This document shows, piece by piece, positions 52,342 to 63,999 of a stretch of DNA of 64,000 bases. The notes under the pieces were generated by a model. That model saw only the letters and a list, made by a program, of their open reading frames with translations, made no database searches and was not told the DNA's origin. The DNA is taken from contig AP014718.1 in assembly GCA_002370555.1 (NCBI GenBank), positions 1,116,001-1,180,000 on the forward strand, written 5' to 3'. Made by a program: the position numbers and the translations under genes. How positions within the stretch are numbered: the stretch's first letter is position 1; every line of letters starts with the position of its first letter. The DNA is from Arthrobacter sp. Hiyo4 (GTDB taxonomy: Bacteria; Actinomycetota; Actinomycetes; Actinomycetales; Micrococcaceae).

Positions 52342-52380
52342 CCGCGGGCCCGTAAATCTAATGGATTTGCGGGCCCGCGG
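52342..52380 (+). terminator. Strong hairpin at the end of the EssC operon
   Basis: Arms of 17 bases (52342-52358 and 52364-52380, one G-T wobble) close the 5-base loop TAATG. It begins 10 bases after the FtsK-type gene stop codon and marks the end of the 22-kb operon. Confidence 0.85.
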
Positions 52381-52450
52381 CGCGTGTAGGAGACTACCGG
52401 GAACACTGTTCGCTGCGGCAAGGGGGTGCCGCGCTGTCGAAAAGGTAACC

Positions 52451-53006
52451 ATGATCCGATCCTCATCCGTGCTCCGCGACGTGTCCGCTGCTGCGGCCGC
52501 TGCGCTGCTGGCGCTCCTGGTTGGCCTTTCGGCGGCGGTCCCGGCGCAGGCCGAAGACGGCGAACCGGCACCGGTTTTGTGCATCATTAATTGTGATCCG
52601 GGCAATCAGAAGCCCGGGCCGACGGACACCTCAACTCCATCCCCGACGCAGACGTCGGCGGCCCCGTGATCGAGCCCCGCCGCCGGCGCCCGTAGCCCCG
52701 GCCCCGGTTCCCACGCTCACCCCGGAACCGAGCGTTTTACCGACTGAGGAGACGCCGTCGGAAGCGCCCAGCACTACCATCCCCAGCCCGCCGCCGTCGT
52801 CCGCAACCCCGTCCGCGGAACCGAACTGGAACAAGCCAGTCACCAAGTCGGCTAAGCCCACACAGGCAGCCGCCGTTTCCCGGAACGACGGCTCCGGCCT
52901 CTTCGGCGGCCCCGGACTGCTGGCCATCATGGCGGGCGTGGTGCTGGTGGGCGTCGCCGGCCTCGCCTTCGCCTGGTGGAGCCGGAACCGCCCCGCCTCA
53001 CACTGA
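52451..53006 (+). CDS. Small secreted Pro/Thr/Ser-rich protein with C-terminal membrane anchor (two frameshifts)
   Basis: AAAGG five bases upstream of the ATG at 52451 supports this start. The product of about 185 residues has a signal peptide (VSAAAAAALLALLVGLSAAV, then PAQAE), a Cys pair in VLCIINCDPG, a long Pro/Thr/Ser/Glu linker, and a C-terminal span (LLAIMAGVVLVGVAGLAFAW) followed by a short basic tail WSRNRPASH. Breaks are at about 52664 and 52677 in C runs. There is no LPXTG motif. The topology resembles surface proteins displayed on a stalk and anchored by the C-terminal helix. It follows the operon terminator but may belong functionally to it. Confidence 0.72.
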
Positions 53007-54575
53007 CGCTGCCAGCCCCAACCCTCCCAACTAACACGAAAGTATGGCGGGTCAGGCTGCGGTGGCGGGCGTGATGGTGACGTCGTAGCCGAGGCTGATG
53101 AGTTTGTTGATGGCGTTGTTTTTGGCCTTGATCGGGTTGATCCGCGTGTAGTGGTCCGCGCCGGGGTCTGTATAGCACTCGCCGTTGGCGAGCATGTGCC
53201 AGACGGCGTTCAGGATGTTGTGTTCGAGGGCGACGAGCGCCTTCGGTCGGCCGCGTCTGGCCGCGGTGCGCTGGTATTTGGCGGCCAGGTAGGTGTCGTT
53301 GGTCCGTGCGGCGGACATGGCCGCTATGCCGAGGGCTGCTTTGAGGTATTTGTTGCCGGGCAGGATGTGGGCGGATTTGATCCGTCCGGCTGATTCGTTG
53401 GCGCCGGGACAGACGCCGGCCCAGGACGCGAGCCGGCCGGGTGTTTCGAAGACGCTCATGTCCGCGCCGGTTTCGGCGATGATGACGTCGGCGACGTTGA
53501 GAGAGACTCCGGGGATGGTGGCCAGGGCTTCCCTGGCGTCACGAAAGGGTTCCATCGCCTCCTCGATCCGTGCGGTGAGTGAGTCGATGATGCGGGTCTG
53601 GGCATCGATCTGGTCCAGATGCAGCCGGGTCATGAAGGCATGGTGGGGTTTGAACCTGCCGGTGAGTGCGTCGACGAGGGCGGGGATTTTGGAGCGCAGC
53701 CTTCCCTTGGCCAGCGCGGCGAGGACTTCCGGGTCGCGTTCACCCTGGATGAGGGCGTCGAGCATCGCCCGGGACGAGACCCCGGTCAGGTCTGAGACCA
53801 CCGAGGAGAGTTTGATCCCGGATCCTTCCAGGAACTTCTCCAGGCGTTGGATTTCACGGACCCGGTCACGGGTGGCGGTTGCCCGCGCCCGGGTGAGGTC
53901 CCGCAGGTCGCGGATCGGTTCGGGCGGGACGAACGAGGCCCGCAGCAGTCCGTGCGCACCGAGTTGGGCGAGCCAGGCAGCGTCGGAAACGTCTGTTTTG
54001 CGTCCCGGGATGTTCCTGGCCGACTTGGCGTTCACCAGCATCACCGGCAGCGTCTCTTCGAACACGTAGAAGAACGGCTTCCAGTAATCGCTGGTCGCTT
54101 CCATCACCACGGTGGTCACATGCTCGCGTTCCAGGAACTCCCGCAGCTCAAGAATCTGCGCCGTGGTCGCACCCCAGGTGGTCACCGTCGAGGTGTACGT
54201 CCCGGCGCGTGGACCCGGGACCCGCAGACAGAGCTTCGCGTCGCGTTTGGAAATATCCAAACCGGCGGCCCGCTCGTGAACAATATCCATGACATATCCT
54301 CCTGACACCTTGAATCTTCAAAATGGTGGCGTCTGCTACGGGGAGGACAGGGAAAATATTCAGGAATCTAACACTCGTGCTCAACGGCAACAATCCACGG
54401 TTCCCGTGGAAGTCCTCCGCGCCACGCTAACTAACGGACTCAAGGCACCAAGTTGGGTCGGCGTCGACCGTGGCAGACACCTCCATGATCCGCCAGCCAC
54501 GACCGGCCCGCCAGAGACCGAACGTGGACGAGAACAACTTTCCCCGCCCACGGAGCGCCGGCGGCGCTGAACCGC
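53007..54575 (-). mobile_element. IS110-family insertion sequence (limits uncertain)
   Basis: The element contains the transposase gene at 53052-54290 and about 285 non-coding bases upstream of it. IS110-family elements have no terminal inverted repeats, so the ends cannot be set by eye. The left limit is after the end of the secreted-protein gene and the right limit is before the 54576 palindrome; both are outer bounds. The family encodes a bridge RNA in a non-coding end, and the 54291-54575 region is the place to look. The insertion lies between two genes and breaks neither. Confidence 0.6.
53052..54290 (-). CDS. IS110-family transposase (DEDD recombinase)
   Basis: The intact protein of 412 residues starts MDIVHERAAGLDISKRDAKL with the first catalytic Asp in GLDISK. 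AGGAGG lies 7 bases upstream of the ATG 54290, which is why this start is preferred to the upstream GTG at 54308. The N-terminal RuvC-like DEDD domain includes VVMEATSDYWKPFFY and ARNIPGRKTDVSDAAWLAQ. The C-terminal Tnp_IS116/IS110/IS902 domain includes SWAGVCPGANESAGRIKSAH with the catalytic Ser of the family in the GANESAG stretch. These recombinases insert with a guide RNA made from the element. The unbroken frame suggests a recently active copy. Confidence 0.93.
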   Translation of the reverse strand: MDIVHERAAGLDISKRDAKLCLRVPGPRAGTYTSTVTTWGATTAQILELREFLEREHVTTVVMEATSDYWKPFFYVFEETLPVMLVNAKSARNIPGRKTDVSDAAWLAQLGAHGLLRASFVPPEPIRDLRDLTRARATATRDRVREIQRLEKFLEGSGIKLSSVVSDLTGVSSRAMLDALIQGERDPEVLAALAKGRLRSKIPALVDALTGRFKPHHAFMTRLHLDQIDAQTRIIDSLTARIEEAMEPFRDAREALATIPGVSLNVADVIIAETGADMSVFETPGRLASWAGVCPGANESAGRIKSAHILPGNKYLKAALGIAAMSAARTNDTYLAAKYQRTAARRGRPKALVALEHNILNAVWHMLANGECYTDPGADHYTRINPIKAKNNAINKLISLGYDVTITPATAA

Positions 54576-54737
54576 TAGGTAGCAGCAACTGTCGTTATGA
54601 CCGCTCATAACGACAGTTGCTGCTACCTACATGGAGGCATTCCGTGCCCACCGGGCCCAGCGGCGTTTAAGGCCAGAGGCACTGCGGTGCATGGGGCGTT
54701 TGGGCGCAATGTCGGGGCGGTAAGGCAAGATAGGTCT
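54291..54737. other. Intergenic region: IS110 non-coding end, palindrome and ligA leader
   Basis: No gene can be supported in these 447 bases. From the left they hold the transposase ribosome binding site and the IS110 non-coding end (to about 54570), where a bridge RNA would be encoded, then the 54-base palindrome at 54576-54629, and lastly about 108 bases of ligA leader with no clear promoter. Confidence 0.5.
54576..54629. repeat. Perfect 25-base palindrome upstream of ligA
   Basis: Arms 54576-54600 and 54605-54629 are exact complements around the spacer CCGC. The inner 27 bases (54590-54616) match 63957-63983 with only two differences, so both belong to one palindrome family. It may act as a terminator or a mobile miniature repeat. 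Confidence 0.7.
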
Positions 54738-57815
<3,078 letters not shown>

Positions 57816-57841
57816 CGCTGCTGCGCCACTAACATTGTCAG

Positions 57842-58354
57842 GTGCATTCGCAAATAACCATCCGACCGGCCGTTGAGGCAGACTTCCAGGCCATCGCCAG
57901 GATCACCGTGGACTCGTACCTGGCAGCAGGGTACTTCGACAGCGCGGACCACCCCTACATGCAGCAGATCCAGGATGTTGCCGCCCGCGCGGCGAAGGCC
58001 ACGATCTGGGTTTCAGAGCGTGACCGGCAGGTGGTGGGTTCCGTGACGCTGGCACTGGCAGGTGAACCGTTCGCCGACATCGCCCTCCCTGATGAGCTGG
58101 AGTTCCGGATGCTGGTGGTGGATCCCGCGGTGCAGCGCAGCGGCGCAGGCAAGGCCATGGTGGAAGCCATCATTGTGCATGCGAAATCGCTGGAGGGGAT
58201 CGCTGGCGTGGCCCTCACTACCGGCGGGACCTGGGAGAGCGCCCATGGCCTCTACCGGAAGACCGGCTTCAAACGAGTCCCGGAGCGTGACTGGCTGATT
58301 CCGGGCACCGACATAAAGCTGCTGGTTTACCGGCTTGACGTCCAGCCAACCTAA
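57842..58354 (+). CDS. GNAT-family N-acetyltransferase
   Basis: This 170-residue protein has the GNAT fold. RPAVEADFQAIARITVDSYL is followed by the beta4 strand LEFRMLVVDPAVQRSGAGKA with the acetyl-CoA pyrophosphate loop, then the C-terminal ESAHGLYRKTGFKRVPERD. The substrate is not readable. A GTG start at 57842 gives the normal length. It lies 26 bases after the IMPase-like gene on the same strand. Confidence 0.85.
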   Translation: MHSQITIRPAVEADFQAIARITVDSYLAAGYFDSADHPYMQQIQDVAARAAKATIWVSERDRQVVGSVTLALAGEPFADIALPDELEFRMLVVDPAVQRSGAGKAMVEAIIVHAKSLEGIAGVALTTGGTWESAHGLYRKTGFKRVPERDWLIPGTDIKLLVYRLDVQPT

Positions 58355-58392
58355 AGTGGTGCCGACTCGTTTTCGGCACTGAAAGGCCCACC

Positions 58393-58776
58393 ATGCGCAA
58401 AACATTCGGCACCGGCTCCGTCTGGGAGCAGACCCTCGGCTACTCCCGCGCCGTGCAGGTGGACAACACGCTCTACATTTCCGCCACGGCCGCCAGCGGC
58501 GAGGACGGCATTGTGGGCGAGGACTTCTACGCGCAGACCCAGTACATCCTGCAGAAGCTCGGCGTGGTCCTGGCCGATGCCGGCTTCAGCTTCGAAGACG
58601 TGGTCCAGTCCAAGCTGTACCTGACGGACATCAGCAAATGGGAAGAGGCCGGCCGCGCCCACGGCGAAGTCTTCGGCGAGATCCGCCCCACGCTGGCCCT
58701 GGTGCACGTCCTGCCGTTCCTTGACCCGAAGATGCTCGTCGAAATCGAGCTTGTGGCCCAGAAGAGCGCCAGCTAG
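58393..58776 (+). CDS. RidA/YjgF family protein
   Basis: The 127-residue product shows the RidA core: GYSRAVQVDNTLYISATAAS, then QTQYILQKLGVVLADAGFSF and the closing strand LALVHVLPFLDPKMLVEIEL. The Arg that contacts the imine in many active RidA proteins is not at its usual C-terminal place (VHVLPFLDP instead of the Arg-containing motif), so deaminase activity is uncertain. It is separated from the GNAT gene by 38 bases and ends at a strong hairpin. Confidence 0.8.
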   Translation: MRKTFGTGSVWEQTLGYSRAVQVDNTLYISATAASGEDGIVGEDFYAQTQYILQKLGVVLADAGFSFEDVVQSKLYLTDISKWEEAGRAHGEVFGEIRPTLALVHVLPFLDPKMLVEIELVAQKSAS

Positions 58777-58793
58777 GACGCTCCGCCCGCCTG

Positions 58794-58856
58794 GCGCGAA
58801 CTGGCAGCTAATACCCTCAAATCCGCATTTTGAGGGTATTAGCTGCCAGTTCGCGC
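58794..58856. terminator. Perfect 28-base palindrome between convergent genes
   Basis: Arms 58794-58821 and 58829-58856 are exact complements around a 7-base loop TCCGCAT. It lies 18 bases after the RidA stop and 12 bases before the stop of the convergent response regulator, so it probably terminates both. Confidence 0.8.
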
Positions 58857-58867
58857 ATGGGTGTGGG

Positions 58868-59527
58868 TTAACTGGCCGGGAGGCTGTAGCGGTGTTCAGG
58901 GCGTCCGGCGGTTCCGTAGCGCAGTTGGATGTCGACGGCGCCGTCGACGGCCAGCGAGGACAGGTACCTTTGCGCCGTGGCCCGGGAAACCCCAACGCGG
59001 GTGGCCACTTCCACCGCCGAATACTGTTCGCCGGCAACCAGCGATTCCAACACCGCGGCCTCGGTGGCGGAGTGGGGTTTGGCCGCCGGCGCCATGTCCC
59101 CCGGGATCAGCGACCGTTTGGCCCGCTCCGCGGAGCCCTGGTCCAGGCCCCGGGCTGCCCAGCAGCCTGCGGTACCGGGCTGGCGAGAGCAGCTGTGAGA
59201 GCGACTCGACGGTAAAGGGTTTCAACCGGTACCCGAGGGCGCCGCGGCGGAACGCTTTCCGCAGCGACTCGGCGTCCGAGGCCGCACTGAGGATCATGGT
59301 GTCCACGTCCAAGTGCTGCAGCAGGTCGAGTCCTGAGGCGTCCGGCAGGTAGACATCCAGCAACACCAGGTCCGGGCGGAGGCTGTGGATCGCCTGCAGC
59401 GCCAGGGATGCCGACCCCACCGGCGCCAGCGCCAGGAATCCCGCCACCGAATCCACATACGTTGTGTGCAGCTTGGCCACGGGAAATCGTCGTCCACAAT
59501 CAGCACCCTGAAATCCTCAGGCATCAT
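58868..59527 (-). CDS. Response regulator, CitB/DcuR type (three apparent base losses)
   Basis: The product of about 220 residues starts MMPEDFRVLIVDDDFPVAKL, a receiver domain with the acidic pair and phosphoacceptor Asp in LVLLDVYLPDASGLDL, and a Lys in YRLKPFTVESL. A CitB-type winged helix (EVATRVGVSRATAQRYLSSL) ends the protein. Breaks are at about 59480 (TTCCC), 59146 (CCGGGG) and 59130 (CAGGG). It pairs with the truncated kinase that overlaps its start by 11 bases and probably controlled the citrate transporter gene now reduced to a fragment nearby. Confidence 0.8.
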
Positions 59528-60023
59528 TGTCCTTTCCAGCTAAATCCCGGGTCCCGCCGGCGTCCCGGCGGTCGTCCCCGCCGCGGCGCCGGGCCAGCTT
59601 CCGGGCCAGGGCCAGGCCCAGTCCGCCAGTCCGTCCACCGGCAGCCGCCGGAGCCTGTACCACTGGGCTAGCCGCGGTCGTAAATCCCTCGGCGAAGACC
59701 GCTTCCGCGTCCGTTCCGGCGGCCAGCCCGTCGCCGGAATCGGCGACGACGATGTGCAGCGACCCGCCGTCGTCGTGCGGTTCATCCAGCACCTCCAGCT
59801 CCACCCAGCGATCCGGGGAGGAGCCCGCGACGGCGGCGTTCACCGCGTTGTCGATCAGGTTGCCCAGCACGGTGATCACGTCCTGCGGCTCGGTGACCTG
59901 GCCGCGGACCAGGGTTTCGGGCCGGGCCAGCGTCAGGGCCTGGTTTTCCGCCTCGCGGCCCACCCGGTCGTAGGCCAGCCAGGCGTGGACCGTCGGCGGT
60001 TCAATAGCTGCCCTGGAACGCAC
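59517..60023 (-). pseudogene. Sensor histidine kinase remnant (CitA/DcuS type), C-terminal ATPase domain only
   Basis: The open frame of about 168 residues contains the HATPase N-box ITVLGNLIDNAVNAAV, the G1 box VADSGDGLA and the G2-like GGLGLALARKLARRRG. The sensor, membrane and H-box regions are missing. The frame ends abruptly at about 60020-60045, where the divergent transporter remnant begins, so a deletion has removed the 5' parts of both genes. A GTG at 60023 could start translation but the product could not autophosphorylate. Its C-terminus overlaps the response regulator by 11 bases. Confidence 0.8.
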
Positions 60024-60046
60024 CGAAACGCTGGTGGAAGAACAGG

Positions 60047-60391
60047 ATGGAGGCCGCAGTCCTGACCGGCGTCCTGACCGGCACCGGAATGGTGGAGGCC
60101 ATGTCCGCGTGGCTGGTCCAGATCATCCCGACCGACATGGGTCCCTTCCTGCCCGTACTCAGCGAGACCGCCGCACACTACGGGATCAGCGCCGCGGAGA
60201 TGGCGCGTTCCTCCATCACCGGCCAGCCTTTCCGCCTGCAGAGCCCGCTGGTTCCGGCCATTCTGCTGCTGGTTTCGCTGGCCAAGGTGGACCTCGGCGA
60301 CCACCACAAAAAGGTCCTGTGGCGCACCGCGGTGGTTTCCCTCGTCATGCTGGGTGTGGGAATGCTGACGGGAGCCATCGGGATCGGTTAG
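60047..60391 (+). pseudogene. CitMHS citrate transporter remnant, C-terminal part with an internal in-frame deletion
   Basis: The 114 codons match the C-terminal part of Mg2+/Ca2+-citrate:H+ symporters: LTGVLTGTGMVEAMSAWLVQ, then SSITGQPFRLQSPLVPAIL and KVDLGDHHKKVLWRTA. The N-terminal two-thirds are gone. In addition the text jumps from GPFLPV straight to LSETAAHYG. Family members have about 25 residues there, including the SNDAFYFGVLP-type motif, so an internal in-frame deletion is likely, perhaps between short CTGCCCGT-type repeats. No start signal with a good ribosome binding site is seen. It is non-functional as written. Confidence 0.8.
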
Positions 60392-60440
60392 TCTGTAGCT
60401 GCCTGTGGCCGGTCCTCGTGACCGGGACCACGGCACCGAG

Positions 60441-60480
60441 GTGCCCGTCTGACGCCCGCTGGGGGTCGTCAGACGGGCAC
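60441..60480. terminator. Hairpin terminator before gatC
   Basis: A perfect 14-base stem (GTGCCCGTCTGACG at 60441-60454 and its complement at 60467-60480) closes a 12-base loop. It ends the transporter remnant and insulates the gatCAB operon. Confidence 0.8.
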
Positions 60481-60500
60481 TGACGTTTCCCCACTAGACT

Positions 60501-60522
60501 GGTTCGGAAAACAATCCGAACC
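60501..60522 (+). promoter_or_regulatory. Inverted repeat in the gatC leader, with promoter and RBS
   Basis: GGTTCGG-N8-CCGAACC is a perfect inverted repeat just downstream of a likely -10 element (TAGACT, 60495-60500) and just before the ribosome binding site AGGGGAGA (60526-60533). It could act as an operator or as a leader hairpin. Nothing further can be said from sequence. Confidence 0.45.
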
Positions 60523-60536
60523 TGCAGGGGAGATCC

Positions 60537-60833
60537 ATGGCTGCGATCAACCGTGACGATGTTGCGCACCTCGCGCAGCTCGCTCACATCGAGATGAGTG
60601 CTGAAGAGCTGGACAGGATGGCCGGCGAACTCGCCGTCATCGTTGATTCAGTGAAGTCCGTGAGTGAAGCCGCCGGTGATGACGTCCCGGCAACCTCCCA
60701 CCCGATCCCGCTGACCAACGTGTTCCGCGAGGACGTTGTGGGCCACACCTTCACCGCGGAGCAGGCACTCTCGGGGGCTCCGGATTCCGATGAGAACCGT
60801 TTCAAGGTCCCGGCAATCCTGGATGAGGCATAA
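60537..60833 (+). CDS. gatC: Aspartyl/glutamyl-tRNA(Asn/Gln) amidotransferase subunit C
   Basis: The 98-residue product starts [20 protein letters not shown] and ends with the [10 protein letters not shown] tail typical of GatC. GatC stabilises GatA and the GatCAB complex, which converts Glu-tRNA(Gln) or Asp-tRNA(Asn) to the amide form. AGGGGAGA supports the ATG at 60537. It is followed after 2 bases by gatA. The frame is intact. Confidence 0.95.
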   Translation: MAAINRDDVAHLAQLAHIEMSAEELDRMAGELAVIVDSVKSVSEAAGDDVPATSHPIPLTNVFREDVVGHTFTAEQALSGAPDSDENRFKVPAILDEA

Positions 60834-60835
60834 CC

Positions 60836-62394
60836 ATGACTGACACCAACGAACTCATCCGTCTGTCCGCCGCGCAGCTGGCCGGCATGCTGGCCGCGGG
60901 CGAGGTCACCTCCGTCGAGGTCACGCAGGCTTACCTGGACCGGATCGCAGCTGTCGACGGCGGCGAACGCGGCGTGAACGCGTTCCTGCACGTCAACACG
61001 GAGGAGGCACTCGCCGTCGCCGCCGAGGTGGACGCGATCCGCGCCGCCGGTGGTGCCGCGGCCGAGGAACTTCACGTACTCGCCGGCGTGCCGATCGCGG
61101 TCAAGGACCTCATCGTCACCATCGGCCAGCCCACCACAGCAGGCTCCAAGATCCTCGAAGGCTGGCACAGCCCCTATGACGCCACAGTGGTCAAGCGCCT
61201 CCGTGCCGCCAAAATGCCCATCCTGGGCAAGACCAACCTGGACGAATTCGCCATGGGGTCCTCCACCGAGCACTCCGCGTACGGCCCCACCCGCAACCCC
61301 TGGGACCTGGACCGGATCCCGGCGGTTCCGGCGGCGGTTCGGCCGCGGCCGTTGCTGCTTTTGAGGCCCCGCTGGCCCTCGGCACGGACACCGGCGGGTC
61401 CATCCGCCAGCCCGGCGCCGTCACGGGCACGGTGGGAGTCAAGCCCACCTACGGCGGCGTCTCCCGCTACGGTGCCATCGCCATGGCTTCCTCGCTGGAC
61501 CAGATCGGCCCGGTTTCCCGCACCGTCCTGGACTCGGCGCTGCTGCACCAGGTCATCGGCGGGCATGATCCCTTTGACTCCACGTCCCTGCCCGACCCCC
61601 TGGCAGACCTCGTCGCCGCTGCCCGCGTGGGCAACGTCGAAGGCATGCGGATCGGCATCATCAAGGAACTCCACGGCGAGGGCTACCAGGCCGGCGTCGA
61701 GAACCGTTTCAACGAATCCCTGGAACTGCTGAAGCAGGCCGGTGCGGAAATCGTTGAGGTGTCCTGCCCCAACTTCCAGTACGCCCTCGGGGCCTACTAC
61801 CTGATCATGCCGTCGGAGGCCTCCTCCAACCTGGCAAAGTTCGACGGCGTCCGGTACGGGCTGCGTGTCCTCCCCGAGGACGGGCCCATGACCATCGAAC
61901 GCGTTATGGGAGCCACGCGCGCGGCCGGCTTCGGCGACGAAGTCAAGCGCCGCATCATCCTGGGCACCTATGCCCTGAGCGCCGGCTACTACGACGCGTA
62001 CTACGGGTCGGCCCAGAAGGTCCGCACCCTGGTCCAGCGCGACTTCGAGGCCGCGTTCGCGCAGGCCGACGTCCTGATCTCTCCCACGGCGCCCACCACG
62101 GCGTTCAAGCTCGGGGAGAAACTGAATGACCCGCTGGCGATGTACCTCAACGACGTCGCCACCATCCCCGCCAACCTGGCAGGCGTGCCCGGGCTGACCC
62201 TGCCCGGCGGCCTGGCTGACGAGGACGGCCTTCCGGTCGGCATCCAGCTGCTGGCTCCGGCCCGCGAGGATGCCCGGCTCTACCGCGTGGGTGCGGTCCT
62301 GGAATCCCTGCTCGAGGCACAGTGGGGCGCCCCACTCCTGGACCGTGCACCGGCGTTGGTCGAGACCCTTGTTGAAGCCAAGGAGGCAAAATAA
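60836..62394 (+). CDS. gatA: Aspartyl/glutamyl-tRNA amidotransferase subunit A (one frameshift)
   Basis: The amidase subunit of about 518 residues hydrolyses glutamine and sends ammonia to GatB. The catalytic Lys is in IAVKDLIVT, the Ser-rich loop [14 protein letters not shown] is restored by one missing C at about 61320, and the serine nucleophile lies in [13 protein letters not shown]. The C-terminal segment includes [13 protein letters not shown]. It ends TAA overlapping the gatB ATG by one base. The Gly/Ser-rich linker is exactly where one base was lost. Confidence 0.95.
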
Positions 62395-63901
62395 TGATCA
62401 CTGAGGCAACCCTGAGCTTCGACGAGGCCATGGAGAAGTACGATCCGGTCCTGGGTTTTGAGGTCCACGTGGAACTCAACACCAAGTCCAAGATGTTCTC
62501 CTCCGCGCCCAACGTCTTCGGCGATGAGCCGAACACCAACGTCAACGAGGTGGACCTGGGCATGCCCGGTGTGCTGCCGGTAGTGAACAGGGTGGCGATC
62601 GAGTCCTCGATCAAGATCGGCCTTGCCCTGAACTGCAAGATCGCTGAATCCTGCACGTTTGCCCGGAAGCAGTACTTCTATCCGGACACTCCCAAAAACT
62701 TCCAGACCTCACAGTACGAGGACCCGATCGCGTACGACGGCTACCTGGACATCGAACTCTCGGACGGGACCATCTTCCGCGTGGAGATCGAGCGCGCCCA
62801 CATGGAAGAGGACGCCGGCAAGCTGACGCACATGGGCGGGGCCGCCGGCCGCATCCAGGGTGCCGACTTCTCGCTGGTGGACTACAACCGTTCCGGCGTT
62901 CCGCTGGTGGAGATTGTCACCAAGCCCATCGAGGGTGCGGGTTCCCGCGCCCCGGAGCTGGCCAAGGCCTACGTGGCCGCCGTCCGGGAGATCGTCAAGA
63001 ACCTTGGTGTGTCGGACGCGAAGATGGAACGCGGCAATGTGCGCTGCGACGCGAACGTTTCGCTGCGCCCGCACGGCCGCGAACGCTTCGGCATCCGCTC
63101 CGAAACGAAGAACGTCAACTCGCTGCGCGCCGTCGAACACGCCGTCCGCTACGAGATCCAGCGGCACGCCGCCGTCCTGGATGCCGGCAACCCGATCATC
63201 CAGGAAACCCGCCACTGGCACGAGGACACGCGCACCACCACCTCGGGCCGGCCCAAGTCGGACGCCGATGACTACCGCTACTTCCCGGAGCCCGACCTGG
63301 TTCCGATTGTTGCGTCCCGCGAATGGGTGGAGGAGCTCCGCGCCACCCTGCCCGAGCCGCCGGCGGCCCGCCGCAAGCGGCTGCAGTCGGACTGGGGCTA
63401 CTCGGACCTGGAATTCCGCGACGTTGTCAACGCCGGCGTTATGGATGAGATCGAGGAAACCATCGCCGCAGGAGCTTCTGCCTCTGTCGCCCGTAAGTGG
63501 TGGATGGGCGAGATCGTTGGCCGTGCCAAGAACGCCGACGTCGATCCCGGCCAGCTGGGCGTCCGGCCGCCACCATCGTGGAGCTGAACCGGATGGTCGA
63601 GGACGGCAAGATCAACAACAAGATGGCCACCGAGGTCCTGGACGGCGTGCTCGCCGGCGAAGGCACCCCGGCGGAGATCGTGGCGAAGCGCGGCCTCGCC
63701 GTGGTTTCCGACGACGGCCCCCTGCTGGAAGCCATCGACGCCGCGCTCGCCGCGCAGCCTGACGTCGCGGACAAGATCCGCGCCGGCAAACTCCAGGCGA
63801 TCGGCGCGATCGTCGGCGGCGTTATGAAGGCCACCCGCGGCCAGGCCGACGCCGGCCGCGTCAAGGAGCTGATCCTCGCGAAGCTCGGCGTTGAAGGCTA
63901 G
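62394..63901 (+). CDS. gatB: Aspartyl/glutamyl-tRNA amidotransferase subunit B (one frameshift)
   Basis: The kinase-like subunit of about 502 residues phosphorylates the misacylated tRNA and transfers ammonia. Family motifs include LGFEVHVELNTKSKMFS, DLGMPGVLPVVN, NYNRSGVPLVEIVT-type DYNRSGVPLVEIVTKP, and ERGNVRCDANVSLRP. The C-terminal YqeY-like tail contains ATEVLDGVLAGEGTPAEIV. One C is missing at about 63570 (CCGGCC). Its ATG overlaps the gatA stop (TAATG). A palindromic repeat follows the stop. Confidence 0.95.
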
Positions 63902-63939
63902 CCGAGGCCGAGTCGCAGGTTAAGCGCCTGATTTAACCC

Positions 63940-63999
63940 AACTGGGTCGCAGTTAATGTCGTTATGAGCGCTCATGACGACAGCTACTGCGACCCAGTT
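63940..63999. repeat. 60-base near-perfect palindrome after gatB
   Basis: Two 30-base arms (63940-63969 and 63970-63999) pair with four mismatches and no loop. Its central 27 bases match the palindrome upstream of ligA (54590-54616) with two differences. It probably acts as a terminator for gatCAB and belongs to a dispersed palindrome family. Confidence 0.65.
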
